Origin: Amycolatopsis umgeniensis
GTDB lineage: Bacteria; Actinomycetota; Actinomycetes; Mycobacteriales; Pseudonocardiaceae
Direction of reading: 5' to 3'
Length of the DNA: 64,000 bases
Assembly: GCF_014205155.1 (NCBI RefSeq)
Contig: NZ_JACHMX010000001.1
Coordinates: forward strand, 8,556,001-8,620,000
Shown here: positions 17,364-24,035 of the stretch, piece by piece
Position numbering within the stretch: position 1 is the stretch's first letter
How the letters are laid out: each line of letters opens with the position of its first letter
Position numbers and translations under genes: made by a program
The notes under the pieces: generated by a model
Database searches by the model: none
Told to the model about the DNA's origin: nothing
What the model saw: the letters and a program-made list of their open reading frames with translations, nothing else

Positions 17364-17430
17364 TCACGTGACTGGATGGACGGCACGTGTGATCAGACGG
17401 ACGACACGCGTGATTGGATGGACGACTCAC
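17364..17430. repeat. three imperfect ~21-bp direct repeats
   Basis: CACGTGACTGGATGGACGG, CACGTGTGATCAGACGGACGA and CACGCGTGATTGGATGGACGA follow each other at about 17365, 17384 and 17405. They fill the region just upstream of the leaderless gene at 17462 and could be tandem binding sites or simply a local minisatellite. Confidence 0.45.
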
Positions 17431-17461
17431 GGCTCGCACTACGCCCGGTAACCTTGCCCCC

Positions 17462-18211
17462 ATGACCGGCCCGGACACACCCGCCTCGTTCAAGCTCGCG
17501 TACGTCCCCGGCGTGACGCCCTCGAAGTGGGTCCGGATCTGGAACGAGCGGTCGCCCGGCGTTCCGCTGGACCTCGTCCAGACGACCGCCGCCGACGCCG
17601 CCGCGCTGGTCCGGGAGCGCGAAGTGGACGCCGTCCTGCTGAGGCTCCCGATCGACCGCGAGGGCTTGCACGCGATCCCGCTCTACACCGAGACGACTGT
17701 CGTGGTCGTCCCCAAGGACCACCTGGTCGCCGCCGCGGACGAGGTCTCCGTCGACGACATCGCCGACGACATCGTGCTGCACCCGCTCGACGACACGCTG
17801 GAGTGGGACCGGCCGCCCGGGAAACCCGCGCTGGAGCGTCCCGCCACGACGGCGGACGCCATCGAACTGGTCGCCGCCGGCGTCGGGCTGCTGCTCGTCC
17901 CGCAGTCCCTCGCGCGCCTGCACCACCGGCGTGATCTGACCTACCGTCCGATCTCCGGCGCACCGGAGTCCGGGGTCGCACTGTCCTGGCCGGAAGAAGA
18001 GACCACCGACCTGATGGAGCAGTTCATCGGGATCGTCCGCGGCCGGACCGTCAACAGCACCCGGGGGCGGCAGCAGGCGCCGGAGAAGCAGGTCCAGGAG
18101 AAGAAAGCCAGTGAGAAGAAAGCGCCTGCGAAGATCAAGCGCCCCCAGCCTGGCGGCCGGAAGCCGCAGCGCGGTGCTCCCAAACGCGGCAAGCCCCGCC
18201 GCCGCAGCTAG
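17462..18211 (+). CDS. LysR-type effector domain without HTH, with basic tail
   Basis: About 249 residues. Residues 8-190 form a LysR substrate-binding-like domain (FKLAYVPGVTPSKWVRIWNER..., VDAVLLRLPID, ETTVVVVPKDH, VAAGVGLLLVPQSLARLHHR), but no winged helix precedes it. The last 50 residues are Lys/Arg/Pro-rich (EKKASEKKAPAKIKR...). TAACCT lies 7 bases before the ATG, which fits leaderless expression. It is convergent with the DUF5997 gene, a pairing I recall from other actinobacteria. It may bind a small ligand and nucleic acid through the tail. Confidence 0.75.
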   Translation: MTGPDTPASFKLAYVPGVTPSKWVRIWNERSPGVPLDLVQTTAADAAALVREREVDAVLLRLPIDREGLHAIPLYTETTVVVVPKDHLVAAADEVSVDDIADDIVLHPLDDTLEWDRPPGKPALERPATTADAIELVAAGVGLLLVPQSLARLHHRRDLTYRPISGAPESGVALSWPEEETTDLMEQFIGIVRGRTVNSTRGRQQAPEKQVQEKKASEKKAPAKIKRPQPGGRKPQRGAPKRGKPRRRS

Positions 18212-18221
18212 CCGGAGCTGA

Positions 18222-18282
18222 CGATGCCCCCAATGCCACATTGGAGACACTGAGCGTCTCCAATGTGGCATTGGGGGCATCG
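18222..18282. terminator. bidirectional 27-bp hairpin
   Basis: Left arm 18222-18248 and right arm 18256-18282 are perfectly complementary; the loop is ACTGAGC. It sits between the convergent stops of the LysR-like and DUF5997 genes, so it can end both transcripts. The core CCCCCAATGCCACATTGGAG differs from the other palindrome families in the window. Confidence 0.75.
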
Positions 18283-18301
18283 CGAAGGACTGAGACCCGG
18301 C

Positions 18302-18679
18302 CTAGCCGTCGGTGCGGGCGGCTTTCACCCGCGCCTCTTCCTTGCGGACCTCGGCCTGGGTCTCGCGCTCACGCTTCAGCCAGTCGGGCTCTTCGGTCTT
18401 GACCGCGTCGATCTGGTCGGTGGTGAGGGCGCCGGTGATCCCGCCTCGCGCCAGGCCGCTGATGGAGATGCCCAGCTTCGCCGCGATGACCGGGCGCGGG
18501 TGCGGCCCGTTGCGGCGCAGTTCCCGCAGCCACTCGGGCGGCTCGGCCTGCAGCGCGTTCAGTTCGTCGCGGGAGACGACACCCTCCTGGAACTCCGCCG
18601 GGGTGGCCTCGAGGTACACACCCAGCTTCTTCGCCGCTGTCGCGGGCTTCATGGTTTGAGGGGTCTTGTGCGACGTCAT
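18302..18679 (-). CDS. DUF5997 family protein
   Basis: About 125 residues: TMKPATAAKKLGVYLEATPAEFQEGVVSRDELNALQAEPPEWLRELRRNGPHPRPVIAAKLGISISGLARGGI, a conserved actinobacterial family with a Lys-rich start and a region resembling a helical DNA/RNA-binding fold. TACCCT lies 6 bases before the ATG at 18679, so a leaderless start is likely. Function unknown; the facing HTH-less LysR-like gene is a plausible partner. The C-terminus is highly charged. Confidence 0.75.
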   Translation of the reverse strand: MTSHKTPQTMKPATAAKKLGVYLEATPAEFQEGVVSRDELNALQAEPPEWLRELRRNGPHPRPVIAAKLGISISGLARGGITGALTTDQIDAVKTEEPDWLKRERETQAEVRKEEARVKAARTDG

Positions 18680-18727
18680 TGCCTCAGGGTAACGAGCGGC
18701 CAGGGCTCCCCTGATCACACCCGGTGA

Positions 18728-18997
18728 TCAGCCCTCGGCCTGGTCTTCGAGGAGGTTCGGCAGCGGACGCCGGGGCTCGCGGACGCCTGCGGGGTCTCCG
18801 CCGCCGGTGATCCAGACGGTCACCGCACTCCACTGAGGCAGCCGCGCTCCGGGCGCGGGCAACTGCGCGGCGACCCGGCCGTTCAGGAGGGGGTGCGGGC
18901 TGTCGGGATCGGGTCCTTGCAGCAGTAACCCCGCCTCGTGCCCGGACAACCAGGCATCGAGTGCCTGCTTCCCCACGAAGTCCGGCACCACGGCCAC
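18728..18997 (-). CDS. single PASTA-domain protein
   Basis: 89 residues. VVPDFVGKQALDAWLSGHEAGLLL...VAAQLPAPGARLPQWSAVTVWITGG is one PASTA domain (V-P-D-hydrophobic-V-G start, Q-x-P-x-x-G middle, V-x-V-x-h-S/T end), followed by a short acidic tail. PASTA domains normally sit outside the cell on Ser/Thr kinases or PBPs and bind muropeptides, but here there is no signal peptide, membrane helix or kinase. GTG start with GAGGAATC directly upstream. Confidence 0.7.
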   Translation of the reverse strand: MAVVPDFVGKQALDAWLSGHEAGLLLQGPDPDSPHPLLNGRVAAQLPAPGARLPQWSAVTVWITGGGDPAGVREPRRPLPNLLEDQAEG

Positions 18998-19024
18998 GAT
19001 TCCTCACCCACGACCAAAATACCG

Positions 19025-20038
19025 TCAAACGCCCTTGGCCGGGAGAGGTACGACACCGGTTCCGGCGAGCACCCCGGCCACGGCGACCAAGGCGAGGACC
19101 AGCCAGGCGACCGGATGTCCGAGGTTGAGCGTCCAGTAGGTCCCGACCCGCCGGTGCACCAGCAGCGCCGGGTCTCCCCGGTTCAGATAGACCATCCCGG
19201 CCGCGTGCCAGTAGCGGTCGTCGTCGCGTTGCTCGTACGGGGTTTCCGCTTCGTCGCCGATGGGGGAGAGCCGGTGCCCGGCGTCGCCCGCCCGGACGGC
19301 GAAGACGATCCACGCGAGGAAGGCCGCGGCCAGCGGAAGGTAGGCCACGATCGTGACCGGCACCGTCGTTTCCACGATCTCCCACACTTGGAGCGAGACC
19401 ACGAGCAGTGTCGCGTTGACGCAGCCTGCGGAGATCAGCAGCAGACTGAGCACGCCGTGCAGGTACTCCCGGTATCGCGAAGCCGAAGCCGACGGCTGTG
19501 CGGCGTCGATCTCGGGGCGGGCACGGGGGATCGCGATGGCCAGGAGCGAGATCAGCACGACGAGCAGGGCTTGTGCGATGACCGTCGAGAAGGCCGTCAC
19601 GTCCTTGGACAGGCCGATGGCCGCCGTGGCGACGGCCAGCAACCCCGCTGGCGTCAAGAGAATCCACTGTGGACGAACCGGGTCGGACCACAGCGAGGTG
19701 TCGGCGGCGACCGCCTGCCGTGTCCCCGCGTACCAGCCGCCGTCCCGTTTCGCGGCGGTGATCGAACGATGCGCCAGTCCGCCGAGCAGCGAATACGCCA
19801 CGACGAGACCGATCAGGACGACGTCGGGCGCGAGCCGGGTGAAGACGACGGCCGCGCAGGCGATGAGGGCGGCTGCCCCGATTCCCCGGTTGTAGCGGCG
19901 GCGGACGAGGGCGATGACGGGCTCTTCGGCGCGTCCTGCCGGGATCCGGACACCGAACGGGAGCGTCGGCCGCGACAGGGCGGGCGCGGACAGGAAGACA
20001 CCCGCGGTGAACACGATCAGGGCGAGGTTCAGCGTCAT
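19025..20038 (-). CDS. DUF5808/DUF1648-type membrane protein
   Basis: 337 residues with about eight membrane helices. The cytoplasmic segment DDDRYWHAAGMVYLNRGDPALLVHRRVGTYWTLNLGHP is the DUF5808 signature. Such proteins commonly form operons with YtrA-type GntR regulators, as here: its ATG overlaps the GntR stop by 4 bases. They are linked with envelope stress or antibiotic response in Firmicutes, but the function here is unknown. Confidence 0.75.
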   Translation of the reverse strand: MTLNLALIVFTAGVFLSAPALSRPTLPFGVRIPAGRAEEPVIALVRRRYNRGIGAAALIACAAVVFTRLAPDVVLIGLVVAYSLLGGLAHRSITAAKRDGGWYAGTRQAVAADTSLWSDPVRPQWILLTPAGLLAVATAAIGLSKDVTAFSTVIAQALLVVLISLLAIAIPRARPEIDAAQPSASASRYREYLHGVLSLLLISAGCVNATLLVVSLQVWEIVETTVPVTIVAYLPLAAAFLAWIVFAVRAGDAGHRLSPIGDEAETPYEQRDDDRYWHAAGMVYLNRGDPALLVHRRVGTYWTLNLGHPVAWLVLALVAVAGVLAGTGVVPLPAKGV

Positions 20039-20430
20039 CGCCGCGTGCCCACCGCGAAGGAGTCCAGCACGCTTTCACACCGGCCCGTCACCTCGCGCGG
20101 ACCCAGTCCGAGCGCGACGGCCTCGGCGAGCAGGGTGCGCAGCCGCTCCTGCCACTCGTCCGCGTAGCCGTCCTCCGCCGGCCCGGAGCCGGCGTCCCGC
20201 CGCACGACGGCGCCGGTCTTGCGGTTGATCCGGATGAATCCCTGCGTCCGCAACAGGTCGTAGGCCTTGTTGACGGTGTGGAAGTTGATCCCCAGGTCGG
20301 CCCCGAGTTGCCGGGTCGAGGGCAGGGCGCTGCCCTCGACCAGCACGCCGTCGGCGACGGCTTCGACGATCCGGTCGCGGATCTGCTGGTAGATCGGCAC
20401 CTCGCTGTCGAGGTCGAGTGTCAGCAACAC
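20035..20430 (-). CDS. GntR-family regulator, YtrA subfamily
   Basis: About 131 residues from GTG at 20430. The winged helix is at residues 10-70 (VPIYQQIRDRIVEAVADGVLVEGSALPSTRQLGADLGINFHTVNKAYDLLRTQGF), followed only by a short helical tail, as in YtrA. The usual YtrA start (L-x-L-D-x-x-S-x-x-P-I-Y) supports this GTG over one at 20454. TATCCT lies 6 bases upstream and TTGTTA about 18 bases before that, so a leaderless promoter is likely. Probably autorepresses the GntR-DUF5808 operon. Confidence 0.85.
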   Translation of the reverse strand: MLLTLDLDSEVPIYQQIRDRIVEAVADGVLVEGSALPSTRQLGADLGINFHTVNKAYDLLRTQGFIRINRKTGAVVRRDAGSGPAEDGYADEWQERLRTLLAEAVALGLGPREVTGRCESVLDSFAVGTRR

Positions 20431-20501
20431 CCACCAAGGATATCTGCTATACACTTACTATAACAACTACATCAGATAGCTACCGAGGGAAGGTGGTCGT
20501 G
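20431..20501. promoter_or_regulatory. AT-rich divergent promoter region
   Basis: This 71-base gap between the GntR gene and the gene at 20502 is strikingly AT-rich for the window (for example CTATACACTTACTATAACAA). It contains TACACT, a half site like those of YtrA operators, and a likely -35/-10 pair for the leaderless GntR gene. The GntR protein probably binds here. Confidence 0.45.
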
Positions 20502-20864
20502 ATGGCGAAGATGGACATCGCCGAGGGCGGGGTGCGGGTGAGGTTCTCGGCCTGGGAGCGGTTGGCGGTGTGGCGCGACGAAGTGGTGGTGCCGCTGGCG
20601 GCGATCAGGGCCGTCGAGCGCGTCGAGGCGCCGGTGGGACGGGCCCGCGGTGGGCGGGCCGGAGTGCTGATCAGCGGCGTGCTGAAGGTGGGGTACTGGG
20701 GGCTGGGGACGGGAGTCCGTCAGCTGGTGTCGGTCCGCCGGGGCGTGCCGGCGCTACGGCTCGAGATCGATCGCGCGGTCGCCGGGCTTCGCTTCGACGA
20801 AGTGCTCGTCAGCGCGCGGAACGCGGCGGAACTCGCCGCCGCGCTCGCGCCGAGCCGCGTCTAG
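20502..20864 (+). CDS. small PH-like domain protein
   Basis: About 120 residues. Alternating beta strands (VRVRFSAWERLAVWRDEVVVPLAAIRAVERVEAP, GVLISGVLKVGYWG, RQLVSVRRGVPALRLEIDR) followed by a C-terminal helix (SARNAAELAAAL) match bacterial PH-domain proteins. ATG 20502 has GGAAGG 8 bases upstream. It is divergent from the GntR operon and overlaps the convergent gene at 20861 by 4 bases. Ligand unknown. Confidence 0.55.
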   Translation: MAKMDIAEGGVRVRFSAWERLAVWRDEVVVPLAAIRAVERVEAPVGRARGGRAGVLISGVLKVGYWGLGTGVRQLVSVRRGVPALRLEIDRAVAGLRFDEVLVSARNAAELAAALAPSRV

Positions 20865-21355
20865 AGGTAGTCGAAGAACCGGTCCCACCACGACGGTGGC
20901 CGGTCCGGCGGGTACAGGGCGTCGAAGCCGCTGATCCCGGTGTACTTGGTCCACAACGGATGTTCGGAGACGGGCAGGTAGCCGAGTGCTTCCAGCTCGT
21001 CTTCGACCCGGCTCCGGTCCCGCGCCGGGAAGAACTCGAGCTCTTCGTCCTCGTCGTAACTGCCCGGATTTCCCAGTGTCACCGCGACGAGACCGCCGAA
21101 ATTGCTGACCGTGACGGTCAGCTGGTCCACCGCGGAGGTCGCGCTCGCCGGGATCACGATCCTGCCGAGATGGCTGGCGTCCTGAACGTTGCGGTCGACA
21201 TCGCAGACACAGTCGAAGGCTCGCCCGAGCCGCTCGGCCAGTTGCTCGAATCGGGCTCGAGCGGCAGGTCCGTCGAAGTCGTGCGGTACCTCCCAGTAGC
21301 CGGGTTCGTCCAGCTCTCGCAGCATCGCCCAGGTCTGCTGTTCGTCGAGGGGCAT
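20861..21355 (-). CDS. hypothetical soluble protein
   Basis: 164 residues, not recognised. Rich in acidic and aromatic residues (GYWEVPHDF, DEDEELEFFPARD, WTKYTG, PPSWWDRFFDYL). A middle stretch (GRIVIPASATSAVDQLTVTVSNFGGLVAVTLGN) resembles an alpha/beta immunity-like or SMI1-like layout, but no motif is decisive. No membrane segments. A near-palindrome GTCCACT-T-AGTGAAC lies 28 bases before the ATG. Confidence 0.6.
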   Translation of the reverse strand: MPLDEQQTWAMLRELDEPGYWEVPHDFDGPAARARFEQLAERLGRAFDCVCDVDRNVQDASHLGRIVIPASATSAVDQLTVTVSNFGGLVAVTLGNPGSYDEDEELEFFPARDRSRVEDELEALGYLPVSEHPLWTKYTGISGFDALYPPDRPPSWWDRFFDYL

Positions 21356-21382
21356 CGTCGCCTCCCGGCCTCGGGTGGTCTA

Positions 21383-21397
21383 GTCCACTTAGTGAAC
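21383..21397. promoter_or_regulatory. inverted repeat near promoter of the 20861 gene
   Basis: GTCCACT (21383-21389), T, AGTGAAC (21391-21397): 6 of 7 pairs match. It lies 28-42 bases before the ATG at 21355, in -10 position, where a MarR- or ArsR-type repressor would act. The regulator is unknown. Confidence 0.35.
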
Positions 21398-21459
21398 TGA
21401 CCTTAACCAGCCGCATCCCGTGCGGACAATGGTGGGACGAATTCTCGTCCGAAAAAGTT

Positions 21460-21487
21460 TCCCGGGTAGCGCCAGCGCTACCCGGGA
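21460..21487. repeat. 13-bp stem hairpin in a divergent promoter region
   Basis: TCCCGGGTAGCGC and GCGCTACCCGGGA pair perfectly around CA. It lies between two divergent genes, so it does not follow any gene end. It is about 80 bases before the ATG at 21568 and could be an operator or leader hairpin. Confidence 0.5.
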
Positions 21488-21567
21488 TCCGGGAGGCTGC
21501 CCTCCTGATCTTCGTGCCCGATTCGACCAGTGTGATCAGTGTTGATCCGGTCGATGAAGGAGTACGC

Positions 21568-22704
21568 ATGACGGTACGCAAGGGTGTCGTGGTCCTGACG
21601 GTGGCGGGGCTGTTGGGCTCCGCATGGACCACGGCGGCGGACGCGGCCCCCGCCAAGGGGTCTGAGCTGCAGCAAGGCCTCGATTCATTGGTACGTCAGG
21701 AGAAGTTCCCGGCCGCTCTGGCCTCTGTGACCGGCAGAGGGCGCACGACGTCGCTGGTGGCGGGGTCCTCGCGGATCGACCGCCAGGTCCCGGTCCCCCG
21801 CGACGGCAGCGTCCGGGCGGGCAGCAACACCAAGACGTTCACCGCGGTCGCGGTCCTGCAGCTGGTCGCCGAGGGCAAGGTGGAACTGGATGCCCCGATC
21901 GAGAAGTACCTTCCCGGGATCGTGCGGGGGGAGGGCATCGACGGCACCGAGATCACCATCCGGCACCTGTTGCAGCACACCAGCGGACTGCCGAACTACA
22001 CCGAGTATCTCGGCCTCCAGGACTTCGAAAAGGTGCAGCACCGGTACTTCCCGAACCACGAACTGCTCGCCGCGGCCTTGAGCCATCCGGCGAAGTTCGC
22101 GCCCGGCACCAAATGGGAGTACAGCAACACCGGCTACCTGCTGGCGGGCATGGTCATCGAGAAGGTGACCGGACGCCCGATCCAGGAACAGATCACCGAA
22201 CGTGTGATCAAGAAGGCGGGACTGAAGCACACCTACTGGCCGCAGGTCGGCGACCAGACCATCCAGGGACGGCACCCGCAGGGTTACGCCATCGGCAACG
22301 CCGCCACCGGCAAGGTGATCGACGCGACCGAGCTGGACCCGTCCTGGGGTGGCGCCGCCGGTCAACTGATCTCGACGCCGAGCGACCTGGCGCGGTTCTT
22401 CCGCGTCCTGCTCGAAGGAAAGCTGCTGCCCGCCGCGCAGCTGGCCGAGATGCGCAAGACGGTCGACGCGCCGCTGTTCCCGGGGACGAAATACGGCCTG
22501 GGCCTGATGAGCAACCCGCTCAGCTGCGGTGGGGTGTACTGGGGGCACGGCGGGGATATCCACGGCTTCGAAACCCGTGGCGGGGCAACGGAAGACGGCC
22601 GTACGGTCGGCCTCGCGGTGACCGCCATGCCAGGGACTTTCGGAGACGCCGAGAAGGGCTCCAAGGCGGTGATGGCCACTGTGGACAGTGCTTTTTGCCG
22701 GTGA
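21568..22704 (+). CDS. secreted serine beta-lactamase-like/DD-peptidase-type hydrolase
   Basis: About 378 residues. Signal peptide to about residue 25 (ending ADAAPA), then a class C beta-lactamase-like domain: nucleophile motif SNTK in VRAGSNTKTFTAVAVLQ, YSN in WEYSNTGYLL, and a third motif HGGDIHGF. The family includes DD-carboxypeptidases (Streptomyces R61), esterases and beta-lactamases, and acts outside the membrane on cell-wall peptides or esters. ATG 21568 is chosen for AAGGAG 5 bases upstream. Confidence 0.85.
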   Translation: MTVRKGVVVLTVAGLLGSAWTTAADAAPAKGSELQQGLDSLVRQEKFPAALASVTGRGRTTSLVAGSSRIDRQVPVPRDGSVRAGSNTKTFTAVAVLQLVAEGKVELDAPIEKYLPGIVRGEGIDGTEITIRHLLQHTSGLPNYTEYLGLQDFEKVQHRYFPNHELLAAALSHPAKFAPGTKWEYSNTGYLLAGMVIEKVTGRPIQEQITERVIKKAGLKHTYWPQVGDQTIQGRHPQGYAIGNAATGKVIDATELDPSWGGAAGQLISTPSDLARFFRVLLEGKLLPAAQLAEMRKTVDAPLFPGTKYGLGLMSNPLSCGGVYWGHGGDIHGFETRGGATEDGRTVGLAVTAMPGTFGDAEKGSKAVMATVDSAFCR

Positions 22705-22708
22705 CCGA

Positions 22709-22776
22709 CGCCTGCCCGCCCACACCCTTGTGGACGGGCAGGCGCCCGATTCGCTGTCACCCGGCGATCGGGCGCC
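22709..22776. terminator. two tandem stem-loops between convergent genes
   Basis: CGCCTGCCCG (22709-22718) pairs with CGGGCAGGCG (22735-22744), and GGCGCCCGAT (22741-22750) pairs with ATCGGGCGCC (22767-22776). The first follows the serine hydrolase stop and the second precedes the PE-PPE hydrolase stop on the other strand. The overlapping bases mean the two hairpins are mutually exclusive. Confidence 0.65.
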
Positions 22777-22799
22777 GGATGACAGCGGCCTTCACCCGG

Positions 22800-23582
22800 T
22801 CACGGCGCGGGATGCGGCGGACGGCAGTTCTGCCGCGGCAGCGCGTGCGAACCGTTGGTGTACACGCCGTCCGCGATCGTGTCCTCCATGATCGAGCGGT
22901 GATCGGTGGGACGGGCCCACTGGTAACAAAGGTGCTGGGCGAAATACCCGCCAGGCGCTTCGAAGGTGTCGAAGTGGCAGACACCGTCGGTTTCGATGCA
23001 GTAGCGGATGAACGGGATGCCACCGAAATCGGTGCGGCCGGGCCCGAAGGACACGTAGCCGCCGAACGGCGACGGCGCCCCGGCGCCCGGCGGGAGCACC
23101 GCGCTGATCCCGCGTCCCGGCGGACCGACAGGCTGCATCGGATCGGCGAAGATCTTCGCGCTGAACCGCGACTTGTCGACGGCGAGTTTCCCGTCGGCGA
23201 TGTCGTTCAGCACCAGGTTCGCGACCAGCGCGCCCTGCGAGTAGCCCACGACGGTGAATTCCGCGCCGGGGTTCTCGTCGAAGGAGCTCTGGACGACACG
23301 ACGGGCTTCTTCGTGCCCGCGCGCGACGCTCTGGTCCATCGGTGTCTGGTCGCAGTTGGGCAGTCCGGCGGCCCCCGCCGGGTAGTGGACCACCTTCCGG
23401 ATCCCGCCTCGCAACCAGGCGTCGTTGTACACGGTCGCGGCCCCGTCGCAGGTGCCGCCGACGAGGATGTAGTAGCGCGCCTGCTCGGCCGTCTCGGCCT
23501 GGGCCGCCGGCGCCATGGCGCCGACCAGCCCGGTGGCCAGCGCGGCCACCGCCAGGACCCCCCTGAATTTCTTCACGTTCAT
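22800..23582 (-). CDS. secreted PE-PPE-domain alpha/beta hydrolase
   Basis: 260 residues. Signal peptide about 1-29 (AQAETAEQA). YYILVGGTCDGAATVYNDAWLRGG...VVHYPAGAAG matches the PE-PPE domain, and VVGYSQGALVANLVLNDI gives the nucleophile Ser; ADPMQPVGPPGRG and GDGVCHFDT-like segments (ETDGVCHFDTFEAPGG, with a later HALP) follow. Four Cys may form disulfides. This fold is a cutinase-like esterase/lipase in mycobacteria. ATG 23582 has GAAGGGA upstream. Confidence 0.8.
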   Translation of the reverse strand: MNVKKFRGVLAVAALATGLVGAMAPAAQAETAEQARYYILVGGTCDGAATVYNDAWLRGGIRKVVHYPAGAAGLPNCDQTPMDQSVARGHEEARRVVQSSFDENPGAEFTVVGYSQGALVANLVLNDIADGKLAVDKSRFSAKIFADPMQPVGPPGRGISAVLPPGAGAPSPFGGYVSFGPGRTDFGGIPFIRYCIETDGVCHFDTFEAPGGYFAQHLCYQWARPTDHRSIMEDTIADGVYTNGSHALPRQNCRPPHPAP

Positions 23583-23684
23583 CGTCCCTTCCGTTCGACT
23601 ACGGTGCGTGTTCGAACGTTAGGGATGCGTCATGAAATTTTGATGAAACCCGCCATCGGGCCCAGCGAGCTGGGCCGAACGGGC

Positions 23685-24035
23685 TCAGCGATGGGACAGC
23701 ACGTTGACCACGTGGCCACCGGGATCGCGGACGAAGAACCGCCGGACGCCCCACGGCTCGTCGGTCAGTTCGTGCACGATCTCCGCGCCGGAGGCCTTGG
23801 CCGCCGCGTAGGCCGCGTCGACGTCTTCGACCTCGATCGAGGCGGCCGGGACGACGGGCGCTGTTTCGTCATGGGTCATGAGGCTCAGCTGGACCTCCGG
23901 CCGTTCCGGATCCGCCAGGGTCACGATCCAGCCGTGGTCCATCACCACTTCGAAGCCGAGCACCTGCACGTAGAAGGCTTTCACCCGGTCCATCGACTGG
24001 GTTTCGAGGTCGGTGACCACTCTCTTGATCGACAT
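23685..24035 (-). CDS. VOC (glyoxalase-like) family protein
   Basis: 116 residues from ATG 24035: RVVTDLETQSMDRVKAFYVQVLGFEVVMDHGWIVTLADPERPEVQLSLMTHD, then VEDVDAAYAAAKASGAEIVHELTDEPWGVRRFFVRDPGGHVVNVLSH, a full beta-alpha-beta-beta-beta pair. Likely a small-molecule-binding or resistance-type member. The first 167 bases overlap the reading frame of the upstream MFS gene on the same strand. An 18-bp palindrome (24027-24044) spans the start codon. Confidence 0.85.
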   Translation of the reverse strand: MSIKRVVTDLETQSMDRVKAFYVQVLGFEVVMDHGWIVTLADPERPEVQLSLMTHDETAPVVPAASIEVEDVDAAYAAAKASGAEIVHELTDEPWGVRRFFVRDPGGHVVNVLSHR

